A stretch of DNA of 64,000 nt. It comes from RGIG1995 sp045658315 (GTDB taxonomy: Bacteria > Bacillota > Clostridia > Oscillospirales > CAG-272). Positions 32,699 to 41,986 of this stretch are shown piece by piece (the first letter of the stretch is position 1; each line of letters opens with the position of its first letter). The stretch covers positions 21,060 through 85,059 of the forward strand of contig JAZOUV010000023.1 of NCBI GenBank assembly GCA_045658315.1, in the 5' to 3' direction. The notes beneath the pieces are model-generated. The model did not search any database, was not told where the DNA came from, and saw nothing but the letters and a program-made list of their open reading frames with translations. The position numbers and the translations under genes are program-made.

Positions 32699-32949
32699 AA
32701 AAACTTACTGTTTATGTGAGAATTCGAATTCATACGCAAAAACGCCAGAAAATATCTTTTTTGTAGCCTATAGGCAAAAAGAAAAGTCGCGTCAGCGACT
32801 TTTTCTTTTTGTTCTCTTCACTTTTCTCTTTTTCCAAAGGAAAGTTGTATAGTAAAAAAGGCATGTTCAAAGAGTGAAAATATGGTTAGCCTTTAGGGAA
32901 ATCACTCGTGTTGTGTATACAAAACAAGGCATTTGTTATGTATAACTTG
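32699..32949. other. Gene-free stretch with a bidirectional terminator
   Basis: AAAAAGAAAAGTCGC / GCGACTTTTTCTTTTT (32776-32810) can terminate the icd transcript on the minus strand. TGTATACA at 32914-32921 resembles the palindrome at the other end of the same operon. No gene is seen. Confidence 0.55.
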
Positions 32950-34062
32950 TTATAAAGAGTTGATTATTGCATCACCATAATTTTTACACGTAGCCCCCTC
33001 CGGTGTTCCTGTAACGGTAACAGTGCACGAATTTAGAGCGTCTTCCAGTTGTTTTGCCACATCAGTACGGCAAATGTGTCGCAGAAGCATAACTGTTGCA
33101 CGGAGTATGCTTTCGGGATTTGCGTATTCGCTTAATCCTTCTTCCACCATTCGAGGAGCAGAGCCGTGGATTGCTTCAAACATAGCAAATCTGTCTCCGA
33201 CGTTGGAACTGCCGGCTGTACCGACACCGCCTTGAAGCTGTGCGGCTTCATCGGTGATAATATCCCCGTATAGATTTGGAAGCAATACTACTTGGAACTG
33301 ATTTCTGATTGCAGGATTTACGAGATTTGCTGTCATAATGTCGATATACCAATCATCTACGGATATTTCGGGATAATCTTTTGCAACCTCATGGCAGATA
33401 GCAGTAAATTTACCGTCGGTTTTTTTCATAATATTAGCTTTTGTAACGACAGAAACACGAGTTTTGCCATTTTGCTGTGCGTAGTCGAAAGCCGCTTTAG
33501 CGATGCGGCGTGTTCCAAGGTCGGTGGTAACTTTAAAATCTACCGCCATACCGGGTAATTCTATGCCACGACTGCCTAAAACATACTCACCTTCGGTATT
33601 TTCGCGGAAAAATATCCAGTCAATACCTTCATTTGGAACAGCAACAGGACGTACATTGGCATAGAGATCTAATTCACGGCGTAATGCTACGTTGGCACTT
33701 TCCATCGTACCGCCCATCGGGGTGGTTGTAGGGCCTTTCAGCAAAACGTCACACTCTTTTATTTGTGTCAGAACATCGTCTGGTATGGATCTTTTCTGTT
33801 CCAATCTGTTTTCAATTGTCAAGCCTTGTATTTCTTTTAAAATTATGGTTCCGTTTTTCAGTTCTTCCGACAGAAGTTTTTGCAGAATTTTTTTTGCTTG
33901 TTCCATAATGGTGGGACCGATCCCGTCGCCGTCAATCAAACCAATGACGACGGTTTCTTTTTTTGTGTAGTCGGTTTTTTGGGAGTCCATATCGGATATT
34001 CGCTGTAACTGCTCTTGAAGAAGCTTGCGGAAGCTTTCACACGCCATATCTAATTTGTTCAT
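32950..34062 (-). CDS. icd: Isocitrate dehydrogenase (NAD-type, beta-decarboxylating family)
   Basis: Oxidative decarboxylation of isocitrate to 2-oxoglutarate. 370 residues with an N-terminal extension of about 35 before IGLIDGDGIGPTIMEQAKKI. GPTTTPMGGTMESANVALRR supplies substrate-binding Arg and Ser-type residues, FFRENTEGEYVLGSRGIEL fits NAD-type isocitrate/homoisocitrate dehydrogenases, and LPNLYGDIITDEAAQLQGG holds the metal-binding aspartates. Isopropylmalate or homoisocitrate dehydrogenase could not be excluded on motif alone, but the partner genes are aconitase and Re-citrate synthase. The ATG overlaps the aconitase stop (ATGA), with GGAGGG inside that gene. Confidence 0.88.
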   Translation of the reverse strand: MNKLDMACESFRKLLQEQLQRISDMDSQKTDYTKKETVVIGLIDGDGIGPTIMEQAKKILQKLLSEELKNGTIILKEIQGLTIENRLEQKRSIPDDVLTQIKECDVLLKGPTTTPMGGTMESANVALRRELDLYANVRPVAVPNEGIDWIFFRENTEGEYVLGSRGIELPGMAVDFKVTTDLGTRRIAKAAFDYAQQNGKTRVSVVTKANIMKKTDGKFTAICHEVAKDYPEISVDDWYIDIMTANLVNPAIRNQFQVVLLPNLYGDIITDEAAQLQGGVGTAGSSNVGDRFAMFEAIHGSAPRMVEEGLSEYANPESILRATVMLLRHICRTDVAKQLEDALNSCTVTVTGTPEGATCKNYGDAIINSL

Positions 34063-35984
34063 TGTCCGCCCTCCTTTGTATAATTAAGCAGACCACCCAG
34101 TTTTATAATCTTTTGTTGACGAGTGGTAAAATTACATACGCCATAGATTGTACTGTTTGTGGTTTCGTTGAAAATGGCAATTCTCCCTTTTTCTATACCA
34201 CTGTGAATATCTGTCAAGCGTAAGATATGATCTTGTTGCAGAGAATCATAATCATCGGGATTTTCAAAGGTTAAAGGAAGGATTCCTGAGTTAATAAGGT
34301 TTGCTACATGTATTCTGGCAAAGCTCTTTGCGATGACACAGCGAACCCCAAGATACATAGGCACTAACGCGGCGTGTTCACGCGAGGAGCCTTGACCGTA
34401 GTTACTGCCGCCTATAATAATACAATCACCTGCATTTTTTGCTCTTTCGGGGAAAGAGGGGTCGCAGACCTCAAAGCAATATTGTGACAGGTGCGGTATA
34501 TTTGAACGGTAAGGTAAGATCTTAGCACCTGCAGGCATAATATGGTCGGTGGTAATATTGTCACCGACTTTTAATACCGCTTTTGCAGAGAGGGTGTTTG
34601 TGATTGCTTTTGATTTTGGAAATTCCTTGATATTCGGACCGCGAAGAATTTCCATGTTACTACCGTTTTCGGGGGGAGCAATAACTGCAGAGTCATCAAT
34701 ATAAAAAGAATCGGGAAGTGTCGGAGTCGTAATGGGTGTTAGCGTAGTAGGGTCAGTAATATATCCCGTTAATGCAGATGCTGCAGCTGTTTCGGGAGAA
34801 ACCAAATAGACCTGCCCGTCCTTAGTGCCGCTACGGCCGTGGAAGTTGCGGTTGAAGGTACGGAGGCTGACACCGCCGGAATTGGGAGAGAAGCCCATAC
34901 CGATACATGGACCGCAGGTACATTCAAGCAAACGAGCCCCGCTGGCAAGAATGTCAGCTAAAGCACCTTGCTGCGAAAGCATAGTCAAAACCTGGCGAGA
35001 GCCGGGAGAAACGGAGAGGCTGACATTAGGGGCAATAGTCTTATCCTTGAGAATGGCTGCAACTTTTAACAAATCAAGCAGAGAGGAATTGGTGCATGAA
35101 CCAATGCAGATCTGATCTACCCGAGTGTTTTTTAAGCTGTCTACAGGGACTACGTTATCGGGACTGTGGGGGCAAGCAATAAGAGGCTTTAACTCAGACA
35201 GATTTATTTCAATAATTCTGTCATATTTTGCATCGGGATCGGCAGTGATAGGTGTGAAATCCTTTTCACGACCTTGTGCTGCTAAAAACGCTTTGGTCAC
35301 GTCATCCGACGGAAAAATAGAAGTGGTTGCACCTAATTCTGTACCCATATTAGTTATTGTTGCACGTTCAGGCACACTTAATGAATCTATACCCGGACCG
35401 CCCCACTCAATGATAGCACCGACTCCTCCTTTGACAGAGAGGATACGAAGCAATTCGAGGCTGATATCTTTAGCCGTTACAAAAGGACGGAGAGAGCCGG
35501 TAAGGTGTACTTTATAAATTTTAGGCATAGTGATGTAGTATGCCCCGCCCGCCATAGCAACTGCAACATCCATACCGCCTGCACCGAATGCAAGCATTCC
35601 GATACCGCCCGCCGTAGGTGTATGGCTGTCGGAGCCGATAAGGGTTTTACCGGGGATTCCGAAGCGTTCCAAATGTACTTGGTGGCAGATACCGTTTCCG
35701 GGACGGGAAAAGTGAACGCCGTGTTTTGCCGCAACTGTTTGCAGGTATCTGTGATCATCAGCATTTTCATAACCGCATTGCAAGGTGTTGTGATCAACAT
35801 AGGCAATACTGAATTCCGTTTTTACACGGGGAATATCCATTGTTTCAAATTCCAGATACGCCATTGTACCGGTAGCATCCTGTGTGAGAGTTTGGTCGAT
35901 ACGGAGAGCAACTTCACTTCCGGGAGTCATATCGCCGGATACAAGATGGGCGGCTATAATTTTTTGTGCAATTGTTTTACTCAT
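34059..35984 (-). CDS. acn: Aconitate hydratase
   Basis: Isomerises citrate to isocitrate with a [4Fe-4S] cluster. 641 residues from ATG 35984. Cluster cysteines are in QICIGSCTNSSLLDL and LLECTCGPCIGMGFSP. LIGSDSHTPTAGGIGMLAFG and the swivel domain GGSNYGQGSSREHAALVPMY are typical of the shorter clostridial/mitochondrial-like aconitases. A longer in-frame start at 36002 has no ribosome-binding site. Its start overlaps the end of gntR by 8 bases and its stop overlaps icd, indicating one transcript. Confidence 0.95.
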   Translation of the reverse strand: MSKTIAQKIIAAHLVSGDMTPGSEVALRIDQTLTQDATGTMAYLEFETMDIPRVKTEFSIAYVDHNTLQCGYENADDHRYLQTVAAKHGVHFSRPGNGICHQVHLERFGIPGKTLIGSDSHTPTAGGIGMLAFGAGGMDVAVAMAGGAYYITMPKIYKVHLTGSLRPFVTAKDISLELLRILSVKGGVGAIIEWGGPGIDSLSVPERATITNMGTELGATTSIFPSDDVTKAFLAAQGREKDFTPITADPDAKYDRIIEINLSELKPLIACPHSPDNVVPVDSLKNTRVDQICIGSCTNSSLLDLLKVAAILKDKTIAPNVSLSVSPGSRQVLTMLSQQGALADILASGARLLECTCGPCIGMGFSPNSGGVSLRTFNRNFHGRSGTKDGQVYLVSPETAAASALTGYITDPTTLTPITTPTLPDSFYIDDSAVIAPPENGSNMEILRGPNIKEFPKSKAITNTLSAKAVLKVGDNITTDHIMPAGAKILPYRSNIPHLSQYCFEVCDPSFPERAKNAGDCIIIGGSNYGQGSSREHAALVPMYLGVRCVIAKSFARIHVANLINSGILPLTFENPDDYDSLQQDHILRLTDIHSGIEKGRIAIFNETTNSTIYGVCNFTTRQQKIIKLGGLLNYTKEGGQ

Positions 35985-36630
35985 GATAATTAAACCTCGC
36001 AATCATGTTATCTTTTGCGTGACCGATATGCTGAGCTATCAATTCAGATGCAAGCTCGGCTTTGCCGGATGTAATGGCATTAAAAATTGCCTTGTGTTCC
36101 TGAATGGAATGCTCCAAGCGTTCAGGGTTCTCAATGGAAAGCTTTCGATATCGCATAGTTTTACGGTGGAGAGGCATCAATGTATCTCGGATAACGGTAC
36201 GCTGGCTCAGTTCGTATATGGTATCGTGAAATTGGTCATCCATTTGTCTGAGGTGTTCAACATCCTTGCGGGAGTAATAAAAGTCTTGAAGCTCACTTAT
36301 CTGCTTCAGTTTTTCCAAACCTTCGGGAGTCAAATTGATTGTTGCATAATAAGCCGCAAGGCTTTCTACTCGCTGGCGAATTTGCATAATATCAACAAGG
36401 TCTTCTACTGTAATGCCGAGAACAACAGAACCTTTTCCGGATTCTCGGATAAGTCTTTCCTGTTCCAGACGCCGCAATGCTTCTCGTATCGGGGTTCTGC
36501 TGACTCCTAATTCTTCGACCAATTTAAGTTCAGTGAGAATTTCTCCTCGCGGATAAACTCCGGTAATAATATCATTTTCCAACTGTTCAAACACTTGATT
36601 GGCAAGTGATATGGTTTTGAATTCTGCCAT
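35977..36630 (-). CDS. GntR-family regulator, FadR/FCD type
   Basis: Transcription factor of 217 residues. The winged helix-turn-helix (about 10-75) contains LVEELGVSRTPIREALRRLE. The all-helical FCD ligand domain follows with DIMQIRQRVESLAAYYA, a metal-binding-type QMDDQFHDTIYE and EHKAIFNAITSGKAELA. Asp/His spacing fits the FCD group that binds organic acids such as citrate or related metabolites. It sits between the citrate synthase and aconitase genes and most likely controls this operon. A TTGTATACAA palindrome overlaps the operon promoter. Confidence 0.92.
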   Translation of the reverse strand: MAEFKTISLANQVFEQLENDIITGVYPRGEILTELKLVEELGVSRTPIREALRRLEQERLIRESGKGSVVLGITVEDLVDIMQIRQRVESLAAYYATINLTPEGLEKLKQISELQDFYYSRKDVEHLRQMDDQFHDTIYELSQRTVIRDTLMPLHRKTMRYRKLSIENPERLEHSIQEHKAIFNAITSGKAELASELIAQHIGHAKDNMIARFNYHE

Positions 36631-36643
36631 TTGAATTCACTCC

Positions 36644-38017
36644 TTACACTGTGAACCGGCCGGGTGCCAGTTCTTCGATTTTTAATTCCAGTTCTTTTCT
36701 GGAGATTGTGGTTTGTCTGCCTATATCATATTCGCTGTCAACCCAAGCTTTGAGGGCAAGCACAAGATCATCATTTTTGCCTATCATTTTTTCCGGAGCC
36801 AAAGAATAGTTTTGGTTGATCCAGTATGCAATGCCTGCCAAACCTGAGGTTTTGCTTATTTCTACCGTTGCAGGACGGTTTAAAAGCTTATTGGTATCAA
36901 AAATGGTATATATTTCGGCATCCTTCATAAGACCGTCTGCGTGGATACCGGCACGGGTAGAGTTGAAATTTTTTCCTACGAAGGGAGTCATAACAGGAAT
37001 GTTATAGCCGATATCTTTTTCAAAGAATTCAGCGATCTCAGTGATGACAGTAGGATTCATACCGTCCAAAGAGCCTCTGAGTGATGCGTATTCAAACACC
37101 ATTGCTTCAAGGGGAACATTGCCGGTGCGTTCTCCGATACCTAAAAGAGAACAGTTTACTGCACAAGCACCGTAAAGCCAAGCGGTAGATGCATTGGCAA
37201 CAGCTTTGTAAAAATCGTTATGACCGTGCCATTCCAACCATTCGCTGGGAACGTCAGAGTAATGCTGTAAACCATAAATAATACCGGAAACGCTTCTTGG
37301 CATTGCGGCTTCTGTATAGGGAACGCCGTAGCCCATGGTATCACACGCCCGGATTTTTACCGGGATTCCTGCCTGCCGTGACAGCTTTTGTAATTCGTTG
37401 ACAAAAGGAACAACGAAACCGTAAAAATCAGCTCGTGTAATATCTTCAAGATGGCAACGAGGAATGACACCCGCTTCAAAAGCATCCGAGATGGTAGCCA
37501 GGTAATGTTCGAGTGCCTGTCGGCGTGTCATTTTCATTTTTTTAAAAATGTGATAGTCGCTACAACTTACGAGAATACCTGTTTCTTTCAGTCCTAAGTC
37601 GCGTACAAGACGAAAATCCTCTTTGCTGGCACGGATCCAGCTTGTAATCTGAGGGAATTTCAAATCGAGAGATAGGCATTTTTCGAGAGCTAAGCGGTCT
37701 TTTTGGCTGTAAATAAAAAATTCTGTTTGGCGAATAATGCCGTATGGACCGCCTAAGCGTGAAAGATACTGATAGATTTTAACAATTTGATCTACGCTAT
37801 ATGGCTCTACCGATTGCTGTCCGTCCCGAAGAGTAGTATCGGTGATCCAAATTTCTTCAGGCATATTCATCGGTACGCGTCGGTGGTTGAAGGAGACCTT
37901 GGGAACAGAGCCGTAGGCGTAAATATCACGTTGAAGATTTGGTTCTTCAACGTCCTGCAGAGAGTATTTATAGGATTTTTGTTCTAATAGATTTGTTTTG
38001 TTAGAAATTTCAAGCAT
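36644..38017 (-). CDS. Re-citrate synthase-like enzyme (isopropylmalate/homocitrate synthase family)
   Basis: 457-residue TIM-barrel acyltransferase of the DRE-TIM family. WITDTTLRDGQQSVEPYSV carries the DTTLRDG motif and metal Asp. The C-terminal third has WHGHNDFYKAVANAS and SLLGIGERTGNVPLEAMVF. The long N-terminal extension and the overall motif set resemble clostridial Re-citrate synthase, which joins acetyl-CoA and oxaloacetate. No LeuA regulatory domain of usual size is visible. Placement before aconitase and isocitrate dehydrogenase supports citrate formation over isopropylmalate or homocitrate. The start at 38017 is followed by a typical GGAAAGG site at minus 10. Confidence 0.85.
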   Translation of the reverse strand: MLEISNKTNLLEQKSYKYSLQDVEEPNLQRDIYAYGSVPKVSFNHRRVPMNMPEEIWITDTTLRDGQQSVEPYSVDQIVKIYQYLSRLGGPYGIIRQTEFFIYSQKDRLALEKCLSLDLKFPQITSWIRASKEDFRLVRDLGLKETGILVSCSDYHIFKKMKMTRRQALEHYLATISDAFEAGVIPRCHLEDITRADFYGFVVPFVNELQKLSRQAGIPVKIRACDTMGYGVPYTEAAMPRSVSGIIYGLQHYSDVPSEWLEWHGHNDFYKAVANASTAWLYGACAVNCSLLGIGERTGNVPLEAMVFEYASLRGSLDGMNPTVITEIAEFFEKDIGYNIPVMTPFVGKNFNSTRAGIHADGLMKDAEIYTIFDTNKLLNRPATVEISKTSGLAGIAYWINQNYSLAPEKMIGKNDDLVLALKAWVDSEYDIGRQTTISRKELELKIEELAPGRFTV

Positions 38018-38046
38018 ACCTAATCATCCTTTCCGGAGAAAAATTC

Positions 38047-38083
38047 TTGTATACAATTATACACAAAAAAAGAAAATTGTCAA
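38047..38083 (-). promoter_or_regulatory. Promoter and GntR-type operator of the citrate operon
   Basis: Minus strand: TTGACA (38078-38083), 16-base spacer, TATAAT (38056-38061). The perfect palindrome TTGTATACAA (38047-38056) abuts and overlaps the -10 box by one base, an FCD-GntR-like half-site pair (GTnnAC). A bound repressor would block RNA polymerase. Confidence 0.75.
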
Positions 38084-38289
38084 TACAATATGAAATAAAA
38101 AATAAAAGTTTTGGTGCAGATAAAAAAACAAGCAAAAATAATATAGCTCCTCATATTTAATGGTTCACAGTTTTTCCGATAATATTGACTGACTGATAAG
38201 ATGATGATATAATAAATTTATTAGGGTACGAGGATAGTGATAGGAACTATGTTCCAAAATAATTATTTATTAAGAAGGGCGGTGTTGTT

Positions 38290-39687
38290 TTGGAAAAGAG
38301 AGAATTTTTTGAAGCTGAGAAAACAGACTATGGGACAGAGATAGTTGAATTGATACGAGAAAAAAGTTCTGAGGAAGTACTGGGCGAGCAACTGAAAAAA
38401 TACCATGCAAATGATATAGCGGGTATTCTTGTGCATTTAAATGAAGAAGAGTTAGGACGTGTTTTCAAAGGGCTTGATAATGAGACATTGTCGGAGGTAT
38501 TTTCTTATCTTGATGATGCGGGCGAGTATTTATCGACAATTGACAGAGAAGAAGCGGCAGACATTATTGAGAATATGGATGCCGATGATGCACACTTTGC
38601 ACTCGACGACCTTGACGAACAGACGAGGAATGAGGTTCTTGAGCTTATTGAGGACGAGGAGATCAAAGAGGATATCGAGCTTATTGAGTCTTATGAAGAA
38701 GAGCAGTTCGGCAGTAAGATGAGTACAAATTATATAGCCGTTAGACGCGGAATCACAATAAAGGAAGCGATGAGAGGATTGATTGCCGAGGCGGCTGAAA
38801 ACGATAATATATATACGGTGTTTGTTGTAGACGAAGAGGGAAAGTTTTACGGTGCGATTGATTTGAAGGCTCTTATAGTTGCAAGGAGCGATGATGATTT
38901 TGAAAGTCTTATAAGTAAGACGTTTCCTTTTGTGTATGATAGGGATAATATTTCCGACAATATTGAGCGTTTACGCGGATACTCCGAGGGATTGATACCC
39001 GTTGTTTCATCTGAGGACAGAAGACTTCTCGGTGTAATTACCGCAAACGTAATAATTGATATGGTTGATGATGCGTTGGGAGAAGATTACGCAAAGCTGG
39101 CAGCTTTGACCGAAGAGGAAGAACCCGACGAGACCTTGCTGAGAAGTATAAAAAAGAGAGTGCCGTGGCTGATAGTGTTGATGTTTATGGGACTTGGGGT
39201 ATCTGCCGTTGTAGGACTGTTTGAGGGCGTGGTTGACGCTTTGCCGATGATAGTATCGTTTCAGTCGCTGATACTCGGTATGGCAGGTAACGTCGGAACA
39301 CAGTCGCTTGCCGTAACAGTAAGGGTGCTCGGACAGGATGAAAATTTTGGAATTAAGAAACAGTTGAATATAATAGCAAAGGAAACTCGTGTTGCATTTT
39401 TGAACGGCGTGGTTATAGGTGTGATATCGTTTTTGATTACAGCAGCATATCTTTTTTTGTTAATGGGATATGGAATAGGATTTGCTTTGTCAACTGCGGG
39501 CTGTATTGGCACTGCAATGTGCTTTGCTATGATGATTTCGGGATTTACCGGGGCAGTAATACCGCTTTGCTTGTATCGCATGGGATTTGACCCTGCTGTA
39601 GCATCGGGGCCGCTGATAACTACGGTGAATGATCTTGCGGCAGTAGTGAGCTATTACGGTTTGGCTTGGGCATTGCTTTTGCATTGA
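38290..39687 (+). CDS. mgtE: Magnesium transporter MgtE
   Basis: Mg2+ channel of 465 residues, from a TTG start at 38290. The N-terminal superhelical domain (about 1-130) contains HLNEEELGRVFKGLDNETLS and ENMDADDAHFALDDLDEQTR. Two CBS domains (about 140-255) hold YTVFVVDEEGKFYGAIDLK. Five membrane segments (about 285-465) include FQSLILGMAGNVGTQSLAVT and DPAVASGPLITTVNDLAAVV, the pore motif with GNxGxQ and DP. Acidic residues gate the channel in the family. No M-box was found in the 270-base gap upstream. Confidence 0.95.
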   Translation: MEKREFFEAEKTDYGTEIVELIREKSSEEVLGEQLKKYHANDIAGILVHLNEEELGRVFKGLDNETLSEVFSYLDDAGEYLSTIDREEAADIIENMDADDAHFALDDLDEQTRNEVLELIEDEEIKEDIELIESYEEEQFGSKMSTNYIAVRRGITIKEAMRGLIAEAAENDNIYTVFVVDEEGKFYGAIDLKALIVARSDDDFESLISKTFPFVYDRDNISDNIERLRGYSEGLIPVVSSEDRRLLGVITANVIIDMVDDALGEDYAKLAALTEEEEPDETLLRSIKKRVPWLIVLMFMGLGVSAVVGLFEGVVDALPMIVSFQSLILGMAGNVGTQSLAVTVRVLGQDENFGIKKQLNIIAKETRVAFLNGVVIGVISFLITAAYLFLLMGYGIGFALSTAGCIGTAMCFAMMISGFTGAVIPLCLYRMGFDPAVASGPLITTVNDLAAVVSYYGLAWALLLH

Positions 39688-39989
39688 TGTTATAGTGTTT
39701 GAGTATTGGGAAGCTCTTTACCGAGAAGAGAGAAAAATTTAAATTTATATTTGCTTATAACCATGTAAACGTTTTTTAATCTACGGAGATGTGATTTATA
39801 GAGGATATTTGATTTAATGTATAGAAAAAATCAAGTAAAAAGCTTCGGTAAAAACAAGAAATCCGAAAGAAAAAAATGGCAGAAAAAAGGTGTAATTTAT
39901 TGACAAGGAAATTTGAATATGTTACAATAAAATCGGTCGATGGGCTTCGGCCGAAAAATTCTATTACAGAGAGAACGAGGTAAAGTAAA
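39688..39989. other. 302-base intergenic stretch with a promoter
   Basis: A clear promoter TTGACA (39900-39905), 17-base spacer, TACAAT (39923-39928) reads toward the TIM-barrel gene. Otherwise A/T-rich with no gene or obvious repeat. Confidence 0.55.
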
Positions 39990-41045
39990 ATGGCAAAGAG
40001 ATCATTGCTGACAGGCGTTGCTTATCACGGTAACCGCATGCCCTCACACGTAAGACAGGATATGCGTGAGATAGCAAAGGCAGATATGGATATTGTTGTT
40101 CATATGCTTTCCCATACCGACTGGGACAGACATAAGGACAGAATGAAGGATATTTTTGCGATAACTGAAGACGCAGGAATGGAAGTATGGGTAGACCCGT
40201 GGGGCTTGGGAGGCCCTCCCGGAGATAAGTCGCATTTCCTTGCATACTATCCCGATTCACACATGTATTACAGTAACGGCGAGATGATACCTACTTATGC
40301 ATGCCTGAACAGTCCTGATTACCGCAAATTTATAAAGGACTGGATAGACACCGTAGCAGAGCTTGGAGGCAAGACGATAATTTGGGACGAACCCCATATT
40401 CCGAAGAAGAATGTTTCGTCCGAGTCCAAGGACAAGTATTACGGCTGTTGTTGCCCAAGATGTAAGAAGCTGTTTGAGGAAAAGTACGGCAAACCGATGC
40501 CATTGTTTGCTGATGCAGATGCTGAGGAATTTAGAACGGAGTCTATCGTTGATTATTACAAAGACGTAACGGCGTACAGTGCATCATTGGGTATAAAGAA
40601 TGTTATTACAGTTATGCTTCTTCCTAACACAGGTATGGACCTCAGCACGATAGATAAGCTTTGCAGTATTCCTACACTTGATAATATAGGTTCAGATCCA
40701 TATTGGTTGAACAGTAAAGGTGCAGACCCTTATGAATATGTATATGAGGGAGCAAAGAAAACGTTGGAAGTATGCGACCGTTTTAACAAAGAGCACAATA
40801 TATGGATTCAGACATACGAAAATCCCCGTGGCAGAGAAGAGGAAATAATTCTGGCTACACAGGCGGCATACGATGCAGGAGCAAGAACCTTGCTTGCATG
40901 GGGATATATGGGAAGCGAGTCGAATAACTATGCGGCAAAGAATCCTGAACGTACATGGAATATTACAGTAGAGGCTATGAAGCGTGTCAGAGCAATTGAA
41001 CGTGACAGAGTACTCGAGGAAAAACGTAAGATATATTTCAAATAA
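39990..41045 (+). CDS. Orphan TIM-barrel protein, glycoside-hydrolase-like
   Basis: 351 residues, no signal peptide, so cytoplasmic. LLTGVAYHGNRMPSH, HTDWDRHKDRMKDIF, AGMEVWVDPWGLGG and KTIIWDEPHIPKK (Asp133, Glu134) give the strand-end motifs of a glycosidase-like barrel. A CCCPRCKKLFEEKYG segment (153-167) resembles the Cys-rich insertion seen in some GH42-like proteins, where it can bind zinc. Later IWIQTYENPRGREEE and LLAWGYMGSESNNYA follow. Glu134 is a possible acid/base and a nucleophile is not identified. Reaction and substrate are unknown. It stands alone with its own promoter and terminator, so the neighbours give no clue. Confidence 0.6.
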   Translation: MAKRSLLTGVAYHGNRMPSHVRQDMREIAKADMDIVVHMLSHTDWDRHKDRMKDIFAITEDAGMEVWVDPWGLGGPPGDKSHFLAYYPDSHMYYSNGEMIPTYACLNSPDYRKFIKDWIDTVAELGGKTIIWDEPHIPKKNVSSESKDKYYGCCCPRCKKLFEEKYGKPMPLFADADAEEFRTESIVDYYKDVTAYSASLGIKNVITVMLLPNTGMDLSTIDKLCSIPTLDNIGSDPYWLNSKGADPYEYVYEGAKKTLEVCDRFNKEHNIWIQTYENPRGREEEIILATQAAYDAGARTLLAWGYMGSESNNYAAKNPERTWNITVEAMKRVRAIERDRVLEEKRKIYFK

Positions 41046-41058
41046 GGAAAAAATTACA

Positions 41059-41106
41059 AAAAGCATTGCACCATTAGTTTCAACGGCTGCAATGCTTTTG
41101 TTTTTT
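41059..41106 (+). terminator. Terminator after the TIM-barrel gene
   Basis: AAAAGCATTGCA / TGCAATGCTTTT stem followed by GTTTTTT. Confidence 0.85.
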
Positions 41107-41136
41107 AAGCTTAATTCTTATCTTGGTGTGAAAATA

Positions 41137-41165
41137 TTGCAAAATACTTATAAATATGATAAAAT
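41137..41165 (+). promoter_or_regulatory. Promoter of trmO
   Basis: TTGCAA (41137-41142), 17-base spacer, TAAAAT (41160-41165). The leader is only about 25 bases. Confidence 0.65.
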
Positions 41166-41197
41166 GACCCTGTAAAAAAAATTACGGGGTTATTTTT

Positions 41198-41884
41198 ATG
41201 GATGAAGTTACAATAAGACCGATAGCATACATAAAGACGGATTTTACTCAAAAGTTTGGTATTCCCCGTCAAAGCGGAAGAGTAGAGTCTCTGAGGGCAA
41301 AGATAGTATTTTTGCCGGAATACAGAAACAGAGATGCATTAAGAGAGATAGAGGGTTTTTCTCACTTGTGGCTGATATTTGATTTTTCTATCGCTCATAG
41401 AGAAGGGTGGTCTCCGACCGTAAGACCTCCACGTCTCGGCGGGAACAGACGAGTGGGAGTTTTTGCAAGCCGTTCACCTTTCAGACCGAATAACTTGGGG
41501 TTATCTTGTGTGGAACTTATTTCGGTAAAACAAGAAAAAGATAACGGATATGTGTTGATTGTAGGGGGGGCAGACCTGCTTGACGGAACACCGATATATG
41601 ATATAAAGCCCTATTTGCCGTATTCCGATTCGAGACCCGAAGCAAAAGGCGGATACGCCGACGAAGAAGCGGAACACCGACTTGACGTGGTGATAGATGA
41701 AGAACTTCTTGAAAAAATTACGGAAGAAAAAAGAAAGCCACTTCTTGACTGTCTTGCTGATGACCCGCGTCCATCATATCAAGAAGACGAGAAGCGTATA
41801 TATAAAATGAGATTTGCGGGATATGAGATACATTTTACGGTTGACGGAAGCTTGTTGAAGGTAGTAGATGTTTCGACAACTTAA
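41198..41884 (+). CDS. trmO: tRNA (adenine(37)-N6)-methyltransferase TrmO
   Basis: SAM-dependent enzyme of the TsaA/UPF0066 family that methylates t6A37 to m6t6A. 228 residues: IRPIAYIKTDFTQKFGIPRQ opens the beta-barrel domain, GFSHLWLIFDFSIAH and VGVFASRSPFRPNNLGLSCV are the hallmark segments, and LDGTPIYDIKPYLPYSDSRP closes the core. A small C-terminal domain with MRFAGYEIHFTVDGSLLKV completes it. Its translation site is weak (CGGGG, 8 bases before ATG). Confidence 0.92.
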   Translation: MDEVTIRPIAYIKTDFTQKFGIPRQSGRVESLRAKIVFLPEYRNRDALREIEGFSHLWLIFDFSIAHREGWSPTVRPPRLGGNRRVGVFASRSPFRPNNLGLSCVELISVKQEKDNGYVLIVGGADLLDGTPIYDIKPYLPYSDSRPEAKGGYADEEAEHRLDVVIDEELLEKITEEKRKPLLDCLADDPRPSYQEDEKRIYKMRFAGYEIHFTVDGSLLKVVDVSTT

Positions 41885-41898
41885 TTTGCAAAAAAATA

Positions 41899-41927
41899 TT
41901 GATTTTTGTCGGAAACGGTGGTAAAAT
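41899..41927 (+). promoter_or_regulatory. Promoter of the lipid kinase gene
   Basis: TTGATT (41899-41904), 17-base spacer, TAAAAT (41922-41927). Confidence 0.55.
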
Positions 41928-41986
41928 AATACAGTTTAATTGATAATATGACAACGTTTACGGTTGTGAAATAACAGAGGTAAAGT

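Noticed and set aside
32423..32852. Plus-strand ORFs across hairpin array 1
   Set aside because: The open frames follow from the hairpin modules and spacers. No start signal and no protein-like composition.
38190..38289. Possible M-box upstream of mgtE
   Set aside because: The region is too short and lacks the characteristic conserved segments.
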